64,000 nucleotides of DNA, taken from NCBI RefSeq assembly GCF_019112545.1, contig NW_025064922.1, forward strand, positions 165,050-229,049, given 5' to 3'. This document shows positions 38,233 through 50,183 of the stretch, in pieces. How positions within the stretch are numbered: position 1 is the stretch's first letter; each line of letters begins with the position of its first letter. The stretch comes from Guyanagaster necrorhizus (Eukaryota > Basidiomycota > Agaricomycetes > Agaricales > Physalacriaceae). Position numbers and translations under genes: made by a program. Below the pieces are notes generated by a model. That model was not told where the DNA came from. It did no database searches and was given only the letters and a program-made list of their open reading frames with translations.

Positions 38233-39253
38233 CTATAGCACCACTTCCCAAAATACCTCGCGGACCTTGTACGCAGCTGGACTCTGTATCCGACTCTCCA
38301 CCCCAAGAGCACTGAGATCACACACGGGCTTGTCGAACTTGAGCCCTGCTGCGATGAACGTTGACCGCCGTATCAGATGCGTAGAAGGCGAGTACGATGA
38401 CGACGTCACTCCGGAGCGAGGCGTATGACGCCAAAACGTCGTCGGCCGATCTACAATCAAAACATCGGGCTGAGCAGTCATGATGGAGCTGAAACGGCGG
38501 AGACTCACGTAACGGTGGTGGCGGCTTCAACAGCTCGTTCTTGTTATGCCCATACCCAAAAGACCACGTTCTTGTGGCCGACGTCGGTGTATTCCATGTA
38601 GTCATGCTCCTCTTGGTGCGATGTCTCGTGAACTGCGGCGTTGTCGAGCCGGTTGATGAAGGTGAATTTGCGGGGGAGTCGTTCTCCAGCTGGAAAGTGG
38701 TCTTGAATGGAGGTGCGCTTCGAGACCGTGTGGGCCGATGTCGAGTGTTAGGGTACCGGGTGGTTCGTGATGGCAAAGGTTCCGGCGATGGCGCTCTGGT
38801 CCTGTGCTGCATCGCAGAGTCATCTGGAGTAGGTACACTTGACGACGGGGAACAAGGTACACTTGATGACGAGGAATACGAAGACATTGAGGTTGTATCC
38901 AGCGATACCCTCGTAGATGTCGACGTGGACGCCGATGCGGAAGACGACTGCGAGGCTTCCCTATCGTGTGCTGGGGAATCTGACCGCGGCCCTGAAAGTA
39001 TCATCACTGATGACGTTGACGCCTCTTCCTCTTCCCTCTCCTCCGCAATACTAGTACTTGACAATCTCCTGCTCCTCATTACATTGCTTGAATACACGTC
39101 TAGTGACCACGATTGCTGCTCATTTCGTGTCGGTGGCGAAAGGGAGTTCTTCGAACGCCGTGGAATTCCCGTCCCATTCCAAGAGAACGGTCTTCTGCTC
39201 TGAGGTATTAGAGGCACTGGGGGAAGGGAAGAAAGGACCGTGAGGTCTGCCAT
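38233..39253 (-). CDS. Ser-rich disordered hypothetical protein, about 320 aa
   Basis: Exons 38509-39253 and 38233-38450 join in frame across a 58 nt intron (donor GTGAGT, acceptor TGTAG). Residues 1-245 are low complexity: Ser/Thr runs, Pro-Ser repeats and Arg-Ser patches, typical of a disordered, phosphorylatable protein. The second exon holds a more ordered tail with R-R-S-T-F-I-A-A-G-L-K-F-D-K-P and D-L-S-A-L-G-V-E. I know no function. The 3' end is uncertain: a further splice into 38063-38200, where another open frame reads F-V-P-K-G-I-F-S-F-L-D, is possible. I chose the start at 39251-39253 over an upstream ATG because it begins the acid/Pro N-terminus without the preceding hydrophobic stretch. 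Confidence 0.6.
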
Positions 39254-40652
39254 CGTCGCTGTCGTCAAAGGGGACACGGTAAGAGTATAAATACAAAAGC
39301 AATAAGCAAGCCCGTGTGAAGATCCGTGGCCCTTGCCAAGCATGGCCAATTAATTATGTAAAGTGCTGTTTCCTCTGAGACGACCGCTTTGAAGCCGTTA
39401 CGAAAATATTTCTTCCAGGCTTCCTTTTTGTCATTATACTCTCCGTTAACGTGGCCATGGAGGTTGCAACTTTGAAGTTCTTCGAACGTTCTCTCATACT
39501 GACCATTAATCCGCTTACTGCGGTACGGGGAAACCAGGCTGCGTGCCATTCACTGCAAATCGAGTTTGAAGCACTCTTCAAGTTTTCACACTCACTTGCA
39601 CCGGCCTGGGTTGATAAGATCTTACACTAAGGTGACCCTGCGATGTGTCTGGTCAAGGATAACCAATGTTAGTTGGATCTTCAGAGCTAGAGTCACGAAT
39701 GGCAAGCGAATTGTCAACGTTAGTACCGACATTCTCTTAATTCTTCCTGGGTCGCCTAGACGAAGGTTTCTCCCGACATTTAAAAGTTCGCCGTAAAGTT
39801 ACGACCTGCACTCAAATCGCGGTCCCCTTGCCTGTCGAACGTCGCCACGTCTAAATAGACGTCTATAGTAGCCGAGCTCCGCGACTGAGAGCGAGAAAAC
39901 TCGGTGAGAAATGCTAGACCAAAATAAACACGGGCACTTCCGAGATTATCCCCAGTGTCAGTAAGGTTAGGTTCACCCATGCAGAATCTCTTTTCACGCA
40001 TGCCATATAGCCACAGAGTCCTCAGAGGGTCCCGGAGCCGCTTAGAGGAGAGAGCCCAAGAATCACAAGCATAGTCAGCCGGCAGGAGATTCTGTACCAA
40101 TGCACCCAGTATCTATTGTCAGAAATTGTTGATGTCCTTCTCGATGAAACGGCCATACATGGCCCTGCAGCGCACACAAACAGTTCTACTGCTTATCCAA
40201 GACACTGACTAGTGTAATCCATATCCCATTCTTGCTCAGAGGCGTTGACAGTTGAAAGATGGTACATGTCCATGAAATAGGCAAGATAATTAAAGTCGCC
40301 ACAGACGAGGCAAGCAGGGTTACTAGCCTCCCGACGAGCCCGTCAAGGAACTTGGGCGATGTCTCCTTGATTTCTCAGTCAGCCTGAAAATATGAATGAT
40401 GCTGAGCTGGATAACTGCCGCAGTTGGAGGAACCGACATGCCACGCAGAATAATGACCCACCGCATGAGAGTAAGAAACTAGGAATGCCAAATGGTTGCC
40501 CATAATGATCATAAGAATAGTATGGCTACACATTTCATATCAGATGGATAGCAGGGTGAAAGGGGAAAATGTCCAGGGAGCCGACACTCAGCGGTATCAG
40601 GCATCTTGGCTATGAACGCCATGATGGATTGTTCTACCTCGAAAATTCAGTC
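39254..40652. other. Intergenic region
   Basis: A minus-strand ORF at 39265-39549 has a protein-like stretch (W-K-K-Y-F-R-N-G-F-K) but no family and no splice partner. The rest holds nothing I can support. Confidence 0.35.
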
Positions 40653-43105
40653 CTAGCCTCGCGAGGCTCTCCCTCCCTTTGCCTGAACAACGGTAACACA
40701 CATCGTGTCCCATAGGTACCTGCTCTTCGACATGACTCGCGCTCCCCCGCGGCACTCGATGAAAGGCGACATCTGGACGATGTTCGACAAGTCCATATAT
40801 TCCGTCGAAAAGAAGAGCTTCAAGAAGCCAATATCAACATCTTGTCCCTCCCTTAGTGAGTAGATGTGCGGAACCGTCCCACTCGCGCCGTACCCGATGG
40901 TCAACGATCCTCCAGGAGGGAGAGAAACATCAACGGCGCCGTCTTTTGCACTTCCCGGTTGATAGTACGAATCTGAAAAGGCAGGTGATCTGGTCAGTCG
41001 AACGGGAAGTGAGGATCAGCAAGACAGCGCACCGATGCTCAAATCACTGACATCAAAATAGAACATCGAAACATAAAGAGGTACCGACATCATATTGGTT
41101 ATCTTGAATCCATACATCGCGTCCTCATCGACATCGACGGAAATCACACCTTCAATGTTCAGATTATCGCCATCGGGTTCCAAAATCTCTAGTAAATCAT
41201 CCGTGAACTTCCCGGTCTCTTTAAGCTTCATACACTCGAGCGTGACGTTGCTGGCGAGGGGGCTCCCTTGGCTAGAACGGTGAAGGTTCCAGTAAAAATG
41301 AGCGGAACATTGAAGAATGCGGTGGATAGTGTCTGAATCATCGATTTTGACTTTGAATGGCATACGTGTTAGCCCATGTTGTCGACAGCGCTCATCCATG
41401 ATCTCGAAATGGACAACATCACCATCCGCGCCAATGACCAGATCCGGCTTATCGCTGCGCTTCTCCACCAAACGGAATCGCCTCTTTGCTGCTTCGATGC
41501 TTTGCATCTCGTCGGCTATCTGCTTAAAGACACCGAGTAATTTTATATCAGGCTCGATGAAAAGGCAAATATCCTGTCCCTCGCCGACTCCAGTCTGCAA
41601 GGCATATCCAATACTAGCAAGGGAGAATGGTGTTTCATCGCCGCGCGGAGCGAAATCGCACGTGGTGGTAAAAGCGGTGGTGGTTGAAGCAACGACAGTT
41701 CCAAGCACAGATACCACGTTTCTATCAGCGAAGACAACGAACTCGGCCTTGCTTGTGATCCCATGGGCCTCGCCAGCTTCCAAAGTGTACCGTCCCGGCA
41801 TGCCAGAGGCACGGATGGGGTATAATTCACATTGTGGGTTGGTTACTTTGGAATTGAAAAGATATCGGTTTTGGTGGACTCCTTTGCACTGTGGATCTTG
41901 CCTATAACAGATAGATCAGTTTTAGTAGACTAGGACACGAAAGTGGGCCTACGCGGGAAGATCAGGCAGATTGGTTATTACATCCTTGTATGTAAGCTTG
42001 TCGACGCCGTTGTCCTGTAACAAGATCAACAACGCTGAAGTAAAGGCGCCACGTCCGAGTTTCTCCATGGCTGCCTGTCCCGCTTTACATGCTGAAAGGA
42101 GCATATGTGATGACAGACCGCTCTTCTCGAATCCTTTTGTGATAACACTCGCCCGAGCATCGGGTTCAATGTCATGCAAGAGGTCTTGATCAACTGTATA
42201 AGTCTTAGAGAGATCGGTCCCGCGAACGGCAAAAGTAGGATCATTGCCTTCCATTCGCGTGCCCGAGCCAGAGTGACAACAATCAAAAATGACGGTCTGT
42301 CGATGCACTTGATCAGATACCATGCATGATAGAAACAGGTGGAAGCTTACGATGTTGTCAGATTTTTTCGCAGCGAGGTCTGCGAGAAGATGAGAGAGCC
42401 TTACATCTAATACTCCTTGACCTCGCCTGGAGCCGCTCGACCCCCTGGGGTCAAAGTCGTGTGGAACTAGCATTTGTATCTTCCCGTTGGCGGTGGGCCA
42501 TCCGGACGGGGCGTTCGCTTCGGCTCCATGCCCTGCGTAGTAGATAAGAATTGCGTCCTCCTTCTTGATCGCCGAATTGTCCCCGAGCCTTTTAATCTCC
42601 GTCTCGATAGTAAATCTCGTGGCTTCCTCATTGCGAAGATTCTTAATTTGGTCCTTTGGAACGCTGAGAGTCTCTTGTAAAAATGTATTGACGGCGTCAG
42701 CATCGGCAACTGCACCCTTCAGATGTTGGACCTCGTTCGAAAGGTACTTATCGATGCCTATAACCAGCGCAAATAGGGGGGGGACAGCGCTGACCATCGC
42801 TTAATTAGTGTCATACCGTAGGAGGTGAAAATAAAACCAACAGTCCAAAGGTAATAGGCTGAGGAGGACTGTGAAGGACAGAGTCATTACGGATTATTCA
42901 GATGGACAGAATCTACATACGACGAAGAAGATTCAGGCTTTTGCTCTGGAGGACAACTGAAAGGTTCGAGCATTAGTGAGTTGATGGTCTTTTGCTTAAT
43001 GAACTCTTACGTTGGAGTAAGGGAACGGTGAAGCAGGAAGCGGAGATTCGATAGGAATTGTCGGAAGAATTGGGATACTCTTGACCACTGCAGGAAGTCC
43101 AACAT
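40653..43105 (-). CDS. Metacaspase-like cysteine peptidase (C14 family), 709 aa, copy 2
   Basis: Seven exons close in frame at 2130 nt: 43011-43105, 42921-42956, 42842-42868, 42351-42789, 41953-42296, 41033-41901, 40653-40972. The caspase fold starts near residue 56 (L-F-A-L-V-I-G-I-D). The catalytic His is H140 in Y-Y-A-G-H-G. The catalytic Cys is in D204-C-C-H-S-G-S-G, with C206 the expected nucleophile. A C-terminal beta-rich region of about 390 residues follows, as in many agaricomycete homologues. Metacaspases cleave after Arg/Lys and act in stress and cell-death responses. The N-terminal 30 residues are basic and hydrophobic (R-x2-Q-F-F-R-x-F-L-x2-L-R), like a mitochondrial presequence. 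An apparent start at 42795-42797 lies inside an intron and is rejected. The exon 4/5 intron is 54 nt and stop-free, so retention would keep the frame. Confidence 0.9.
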
Positions 43106-43212
43106 AATGCCGACTCTGAGCCAGTCAAAAAACAGGTGGATGAAAGACAAGAGGGATGCGATCAGTGGGACCGTGGGTGTGACTTGGATGGCAGGGAAAA
43201 GAAGCGCAACAC

Positions 43213-43220
43213 TTTATACA
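43213..43220 (-). promoter_or_regulatory. Candidate TATA box of metacaspase copy 2
   Basis: TATAAAGT on the minus strand, 108 bp upstream of the chosen ATG. The aligned position in copy 1 reads TATAAGTG and overlaps the stop codon of the orphan gene there. Confidence 0.4.
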
Positions 43221-45148
43221 TGCCCAACGCGACGGCTCCATTTTGATGAATAACATCATGACGATTGCAGCGACGTATCGATAACTTGAGGGGGTCACGT
43301 GTATACACAAACACATCAACAACGACCGTGAGAAATAAAGATAAGTGAGACAAGTGGTCGAAGCGTGCAGATCTTTGCAATCGTGGAGGAAGAGGTGAGG
43401 ATTGGTAGTTTCGTGCATGCCCGCAAGCTGGCTTCGTGTAAAGTATCTAGCATATTTTGGCATCGAACATCGAATGTCAATGAATTGCCAGGTAACAATA
43501 TCATGCTAGATACCAAGGAGCTGCTGATGTTTCAGTTCTAGGTGGGCCCTTAAGTTCATCGAGAAAGTCCGGACATTGGATGTTCCTCCGATGCGACGCA
43601 GTGTGTTTCTCTCTCCTGGTTCGGATGGCCTCCAGTGTATCACGCGGTGTCGCAGGTTGCTCAGGGGGGGGGGCAATTATTTCGGTGAATGAATCCAAAG
43701 TAGAAGGGGTTGCGACACTTCATTCATATCATTCCGTCGCAAGGCTAACGAGCTATGACGAAGGAGGATCTTGATAAGCTTTCAACTCCCTCAGCTGTGA
43801 TTTTTTCTCAATGTGGAACTCTGTTCTCCTACTGTTGTTTCTGCCGAGGTCGTGAGGGAGCACTTGCGACGGGACTTTCCCAGAGCGTAGGGCTGGTTCG
43901 ATCATGTAGCAATCAATTGCAATATAATTAAGGATCTGTTGGGGAGGTCAAACGTCCGGTCAGGCCAGAAGCAGCATCATAAGAAAGACCAGGAGCGGTA
44001 GCAGTGCACGCCTCTGCCGCCAATGGCAGGTAGTACAACTGCATGCGATATGGTGTTGGTGGTGTTGGTACCGGCACAAGATATGAGTAATACCGTTGTG
44101 ATCGCACAGTTGCGTCTCACGGAGTAGACACTTGATGGGATGCGTTATAAAAAATGTCTGGTAAGCATGAATATTATGTGTAATGCATATAGCAAAAACC
44201 AGAAGCGACGCAGTCAAAAATGTATGTGATACGACAGCACAAGGGAAACAAACGGGTAGCACAAGCAAGAAGGTGTAGGGAAAAAGAAACAGGCGCACGA
44301 AGGAAACAAAGGTATCTTGCCTTCCCCACCATTAACCACAAAACCGTAGCCAAAACCATCAAAACCATGAAACGCAGGCGAAGGGCCACCAACAACAACA
44401 AAGCTCATCATTTGAAGGACAAATAGTGTGCCTGTAACGGTACCAAAGCCTATGAAAACCACCGAAACGCAAGCAGCGTGCAACCACATAATAGGAAGCA
44501 CGCCATTTCAACCAAAATGAGCATGAGTGTCGTGGAGCTCGAGCTCATGAAAGCCAATGAGTCGCAAGTAGTGGAGTGGCGGTGAGGGTATCGGTATGGT
44601 ATGAATGGGAGCACTGTTTGTTCTCAGGATGTCAAAAACTTCAGGTCCAAACAGCCGACGGCCGGAAATAACATACTAAATCAAGGGAGGATATACGCAC
44701 GGTCAGTAACAGTTATAACGGTCACTTACAGGCACCTGCCGAAATACTTTATCCACCCTTCATTTCTTCGATACGCCCATGGGTAGCTATCGAAAAGCAA
44801 GACAGGAACTCGTTCCCGCCATAGAAGCCAATCTAACGGACTCTTGAGCCGCGTCTCATTTCTGACCTATGTGGCTTGGATTCAATGGATCGTTTCATGA
44901 AATGGAATTCCAGGCTTGAGTCTCGTCCGGGCGCATGCGCCTAAGTTCGTGCCCGCATTATGATGACCTGTGTCTAGCACTATGCACGGATTCTTCGAGA
45001 CCATTTCCACTGCAGAGACCGGAGAGCCAGCCATAAAGTTCACCTGGATTTTCTGCTTGGTACAATAGATTCGCTGAAGCACTTGTCATAAGGCAAAGGG
45101 CTAGGAATCTCAAGTTTCGCAGGAGTTCCAAATGTGTATAAATAATGA
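43221..45148. other. Intergenic region
   Basis: Several ORFs of 60-112 codons on both strands, none with a family match. A G-run of ten lies near 43665. Nothing else supported. Confidence 0.4.
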
Positions 45149-46759
45149 CTAATGATTCTCTCTGCTTTTACCTTCTGGCTGTCTGGGTTTGAATATACCC
45201 CGATCACGGACAGATTGGAGTATGTCCTCTACGTGTTCGTTCGCATCACAGTGCTCAAGCCTCTGCCTTCCTATAGCGCAATCACTCAGAAGAATTTCCC
45301 CAATACAACAACCTGGCACATACCAATGATAGACCAGTTCCTCGTACTCGGAATCCTCAGCGTCTCGCACTCCACCTTCCATCCGCAGTGAAGGCTGAGG
45401 CTAGCCAGCCAAACGCGGTACATCGAGTACGCCGATGCAGCGCTCCCCTGGTCTCCCAAGCACAGGCTCTCCTCGAATGCATCCTCGTCGCTGACGGGAA
45501 ATGGTGCTTGCAGCGAACGGTCATATTTCGCGTCGAAGCTCCAAGGGCAGCATGGAATGGAAAGGTATCCCGACGCGGAGTATAATGTCGACAGAACGGG
45601 AACCCACGGTGTGAGTTCGTCGGCATGGTTACCGATGATAAAGACGTCCGGTTTAAGGAAGGGATCCGGGCTGGAAGAGAAGGGATCGAAAACGTGAACG
45701 TGAAGATGTGATTGCGTCGCCACAGGGTAGTGCAACCATGACGTGCGTGCACGAAGGTCGATACCGCAGCCAGAGTAGCCTTCAGAAATGAGAATGTGTG
45801 TTAACAGCCCGTTGCCGCAACCGAAGTCGAGGAAACCTCCCGGTGGCCGAGGCCAAGGCTCACTCTCTTTCTCATTATCGCCGCCATTCTTGTATGTTTC
45901 TTTCCAAAGGAGCATGAGAAATGTGGCAATGCCGATGTCCTATCCTAACATCAGTAAGCTAAGGGGAAAACCATGGGCGTATACCACACGTGCCTCGAAT
46001 ACATGCTTCAACGGATCCGTAGCTTCTTGCCAAGTGTCCACCAAATGCTTGTGCCTTTCCCGCATGCTGAGATACAGATCCTGATACGCCTCCCGCTGTA
46101 CTAGATTATCATGCTTGACCTTCTTTTTATAATTGGTCATCGCACCCCATCCATATCGATGCAAGGTGTCCAGTAGTGCGAGAGAAGTTCTATACAAGCG
46201 CGAACTTGGATCCAAAGGCGTATCCGGCAGCGGAAGAACCTCGATCCTCACCGTCGCTGGCTCAGCAGTCAGATAGCGGAAAGCCAAATGAGATACCGCC
46301 GGATGATAATAGGGTAGAGGCGACCCCAAAGGCGTCAACACTAATACAGATGAAGCCTTCTCCCCCTCTGAATAGAATGTGCAGTATTGCTCCAAAGCAG
46401 CATCGCGACCTGGTCGACGCGGTAACAGACGCCGACGGATGCAACGAGTCGGTTGGAAGCCGTCTAGTTGTGGAATCTCAGAAGGAAATTCGGTGTTCGT
46501 ATCCAAGAGACGTTCTGATCGAAGGATAAGGGTTGAATTGTATTCCGGATGATCCACAAGCTGCGCGATGGCGATTTCGAACTAAGATAGACTAAGAATC
46601 ACGGGAAGAAGCTCGACAAATATCAGATCGACGTACCAATTCCAAAGGAAAATCTGCGGGGCATGTTATGAGAGGTATCCATTGACTTCCACCATGATAA
46701 AGTGGTATATTCTCCGTTGGCGGAACGCAGGGCAGCGGTTCGAAGCGAGGGCGTGCCAT
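45149..46759 (-). CDS. TRM44: tRNA (uracil-2'-O-)-methyltransferase, 485 aa
   Basis: Exons 46637-46759, 45985-46581, 45324-45939 and 45149-45270 close in frame (1458 nt). The S-adenosylmethionine site is F-L-D-F-G-C-G-N-G-L-L-T-H-I-L, followed by G-C-G-I-D-L-R-A-R, the signature of the TRM44 family. Trm44 methylates the 2'-O of U44 in tRNA-Ser in the cytoplasm. The C-terminal exon carries the basic tail G-I-F-K-P-R that ends many fungal homologues. The penultimate splice uses donor GTATGT and gives W-S-I-I-G-R across the junction. The exon 2 donor could be three bases earlier without changing frame. Length is in the fungal range. Confidence 0.9.
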
Positions 46760-47875
46760 TGACAATTAACGAATAATCGTAGTATTCCCCAACTGGAATA
46801 CTCGATTCTCCAGAGCTACGGATGTTCCTCCCAAAGCTTCACTCATAGCGACCTGCAGACGCCAAAAACATGAAGGGAGAAAAAAAGTTAGACGGTGATT
46901 GTTCGTGCTTGTCAGTCCCCTTAGAGGTCCGGACGCCCACGTGACAGCACCTCTCTTCGCTAGCTTCCATTGACTCCCCTTAAGTTCGAGTTCCAAACAA
47001 CCGTTCGCGTACTACGGAATTGCATAGTCTTGATGAAGAACGAAGAATCATACACGTTCCCATCAGAACGATGGATGCGCACAAAGTGTTGGAGACCTTT
47101 ATCTGATCCTTGATCCTCCTAAATTTATACATATACCGCATACCATGCTGACCACTAGATTGCGAAGAAAAAATGTTTCATTGTTACGCAGCGAGGCACC
47201 ACCTCAGCTGCAGAAATGGACTGGTCCCGCCTCGACAGTACAGTAAAATGACGGATCATTTTCGCACGGAGCGTACGGCCCCCCTGTTTATTCAGCTGTA
47301 TGGGCGGGGCACCCCGACACGGAAGGCGCTCAGGGCAGCTGATTCGAACGCTGATACATCGCGAGAAATGATCGAATGGCCCATTTCCCATTCCAATTCC
47401 ATTGATGGAGCGCACCGGCCTGTTTGATGGACTCCTAGATCCCTGGACTACGTGAGGAATACGAAACCGCCGTGAATTCTAACGATTCCTTGAAACTAAA
47501 TAAAGTTTGTTTGCCAAGGACATTGCCGGAAAATCATTTACCCGTATCCCTTCGCTTTTCCCTTCAAGACACCATGTTGGTCTTGCCTTTGGGCGCCTAG
47601 GGCCAGGATGCCTATAATATCCATCAGATAATACTTCATCGTGACTTCTTGGCAACTATCTGCGACTGGCTGGACTCAATTTCAATGTGAGGCTCCCTCT
47701 GGATGCTTATTATTCTCCGATCGGACCACGCGGCTTGCGGCAGCCGACACTTTGCAGCGGGGATCGTCTCCAAATGCGACTTGATGCGCCGAAACAGTCC
47801 ATTCCGTCACGGAAAAGCTGTATTGCCGTGTTTGAAGGCGTCTTTGCATATCATTATATGAGCATGGCGTATACT
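46760..47875. other. Intergenic region
   Basis: No supported gene. A CpG-containing unique region between the divergent TRM44 and hydrolase genes. Confidence 0.4.
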
Positions 47876-47883
47876 TATAAATA
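47876..47883 (+). promoter_or_regulatory. TATA box of the alpha/beta hydrolase gene
   Basis: TATAAATA, 75 bp before the ATG at 47958. Confidence 0.5.
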
Positions 47884-47957
47884 TCCATGCTTGGCTGCAG
47901 CATCCTCACTGTTTTCTCCAAAACATTACCACCTCGACATTTACTCGACATTTCATC

Positions 47958-50183
47958 ATGATTGTGGTTTCAAGCCATGGCGAGAAGGATGAGGAGAAGG
48001 CTAAACAGGAGTGTTCGAGCGGCTGCTGCGAGCTTAAACATATACAGGAACTCATACGCCACTATACGACGCCCGGAGTTGCCCCACCATCCGCTCGGAT
48101 GATTCCCGACGTCAAAGTCGACCACAAGCCAGACTTCAGGTTATGGCATTGGTGGAAGTACGGCTGGTTTGTAGCGTCGAAGGGTGCGTCTATCTTCTTT
48201 TTACAAAGCCAATGTTTTCATTTTTGATTCCAGCGACACAAATGACCGGAGATGCGCTCATGCACACCATCTGGGGCCCCAGAAAAAAGTCATGGGGTAT
48301 CCAAATGACTCTCATGTCAAGTCTCATGCGTAACGCTGGTCAACATACTGACCTCATGGATGTTGTATGTGAATTTTCTATGCTCTCTCATATAGCACAC
48401 TTCTTATTGTTCATGAGCCCTCTATTCGTTTGTTTATGGGTATGGGCGGTATGGGTCCCGCCCCGCCAGACGCGCTCGTAACACCAGTCACCTTTCACGT
48501 CAAGAAGCGCCGTCTTCGTGGTATCTTCGAAGAATACGATCGCCAAGAAACAGGAAAACGCGAGCTGTCTGGCGAATGGGTCGTCGGAAAGCGCACTTGG
48601 AACCGACTCCAGACAGAGTGGAAGGCGGCTCAGATAGGTGAGAGAGGGTCCCACACTTTCGCTAAGAAGACAGAACGTGTGATGCTCTACATTCACGGTG
48701 GTGAGTGTTTGCCCTCCTTCATGCATTCCGGTGACCCTCTAACCCCTTTGAGGCGCATACTATGTTGGTAGTGCATCAGAAAAGCGCGTGATTTCTGTGC
48801 CTTTGGCACAGTACACCGATTCTCGCGTCTTCTGTAAGCCATTCTCTGCTCTGATTAACTATATTTACTCAGCGGCGTCTTCTTCAGCACTGGATTATCG
48901 ACTTGCACCGGAGACGCATTTCCCTGGGCCCCTCCACGATGTTGTCATTGGGTACTTCCGTCTTATAGACGACTTGCACATCCCACCGGAGAACATTATC
49001 ATCTGCGGAGACAGTGCCGGCGGGGGCCTATCATTAGCATTGCTCATGTACCTCAGAGATAATGACTATCCGATGCCAGCAGGGGCGATCCTGATGTCTC
49101 CATGGGTTGGTAAGTGACCCTCCAGACTTTTCTGCTATGTGTATGGTGTTTAAATTGTCTGCAGATCTTACCATGAGTGGAGAGTCTTGGGATTCAAACG
49201 CTCAATATGACGTTATCCCGGTATTCTCACCCAAGGACCACATGAACCCGATCGCCAATTACTTGGGAGACAATATTGACCGGTACTTGATGCATCCTTA
49301 CGCCAGCCCGCTGTTCGGCGATTTCAAAGATCTACCGCCGCTTCTCATTCAGTCCGGAGACTCCGAAGTCTTGCGGGACGAGATCGCACTGCTCGCACAC
49401 AAGGCGGAACTAGCAGGCGTGAATGTTCGCCACGAGCTCTATCAGGACGGTGTAAGTTTTGGTAACCTCTTACCGTCAAAACTGTTCTGAGACTTCATCC
49501 CATACCAGGTTCACGTTTTCCAAACATTTCCGTTCTTGGAGGTGTGGTCGCGCTCGTTCATGGCAATGCATGACTTTGTGCGCAATACGCTCCATCATCT
49601 CCAGCGCGAATGTCCCCGGGTTCTTGCTGACAAGGCTGAGAGATCTATGGAAAAGGAGATCGACACCCACGCGGCGCTCGTTATCAGCGCAGATGGGACC
49701 GAGACTTCGGTGGGAGTCGAGGGTGCCAAGGCGTCTTTACTAGACGAGGATGGTCATGAAATGGCAGATAGTCATTGTCTCAATTGCGGGCGTCGCCAAG
49801 ATTCTACTTGGTCGTCGTCTTCGGAGACCGACGTGGAGTCTGAGGAGGAGGCTGATATCAAGATATCCGTTGTCCCACCATCTGCCGACCCTTCGCCTCC
49901 AATTACCCGGTCAAATACCGAAGATGACTCGGAAGTTATTCCTCTATCCAAGGGACTGAAGCGTGTTTCGTCTGCAACCTCTATTTCGTCCATCCTCACT
50001 GATTCCCCACCAACGTTGTCGAAATCTTTGCGGGAGCGGAGCAGGACCTTGCATCTCGCCAGTCCTATAGCCGATCGTCGGCGCCAATCGAGAAGCCGGA
50101 GCCGGAGCCCTTTCAGGAGACCTCTGACTCCGGAGGTGGCTCGACAGGTTGAGAGCTGGTCCTGGCACTTCTGGTCCGGTTAG
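47958..50183 (+). CDS. HSL-type alpha/beta hydrolase (esterase/lipase), 634 aa
   Basis: Exons 47958-48183, 48234-48364, 48418-48700, 48753-48833, 48888-49109, 49165-49451 and 49509-50183 close in frame. Hormone-sensitive-lipase family marks: an H-G-G oxyanion motif at about 212-214 (in L-Y-I-H-G-G-A-Y-Y), Y-R-L-A-P-E at 244-249, nucleophile S283 in G-D-S-A-G-G, a candidate acid D380 in S-G-D-S-E, and H412 in D-G-V-H-V-F at the exon 6/7 junction. The enzyme would hydrolyse short or medium acyl esters. After the fold, about 185 residues form an acidic then Ser/Arg-rich disordered tail ending in R-S-R-S-R-S-R-S-P-F-R-R, unusual for a lipase and probably regulatory. The N-terminal 100 residues hold a Cys-rich patch (C-S-S-G-C-C). 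Confidence 0.88.

Noticed and set aside
38541..39203. 220-codon plus-strand ORF
   Set aside because: It is the complement of the Ser-rich exon 38509-39253; the Val/Asp-rich product is a mirror of Ser codons.
42351..42797. ATG at 42795-42797 as the metacaspase start
   Set aside because: The aligned codon in copy 1 is ATT. The site lies inside a 52 nt intron with a proper branch point, and upstream micro-exons keep a continuous frame into the fold.
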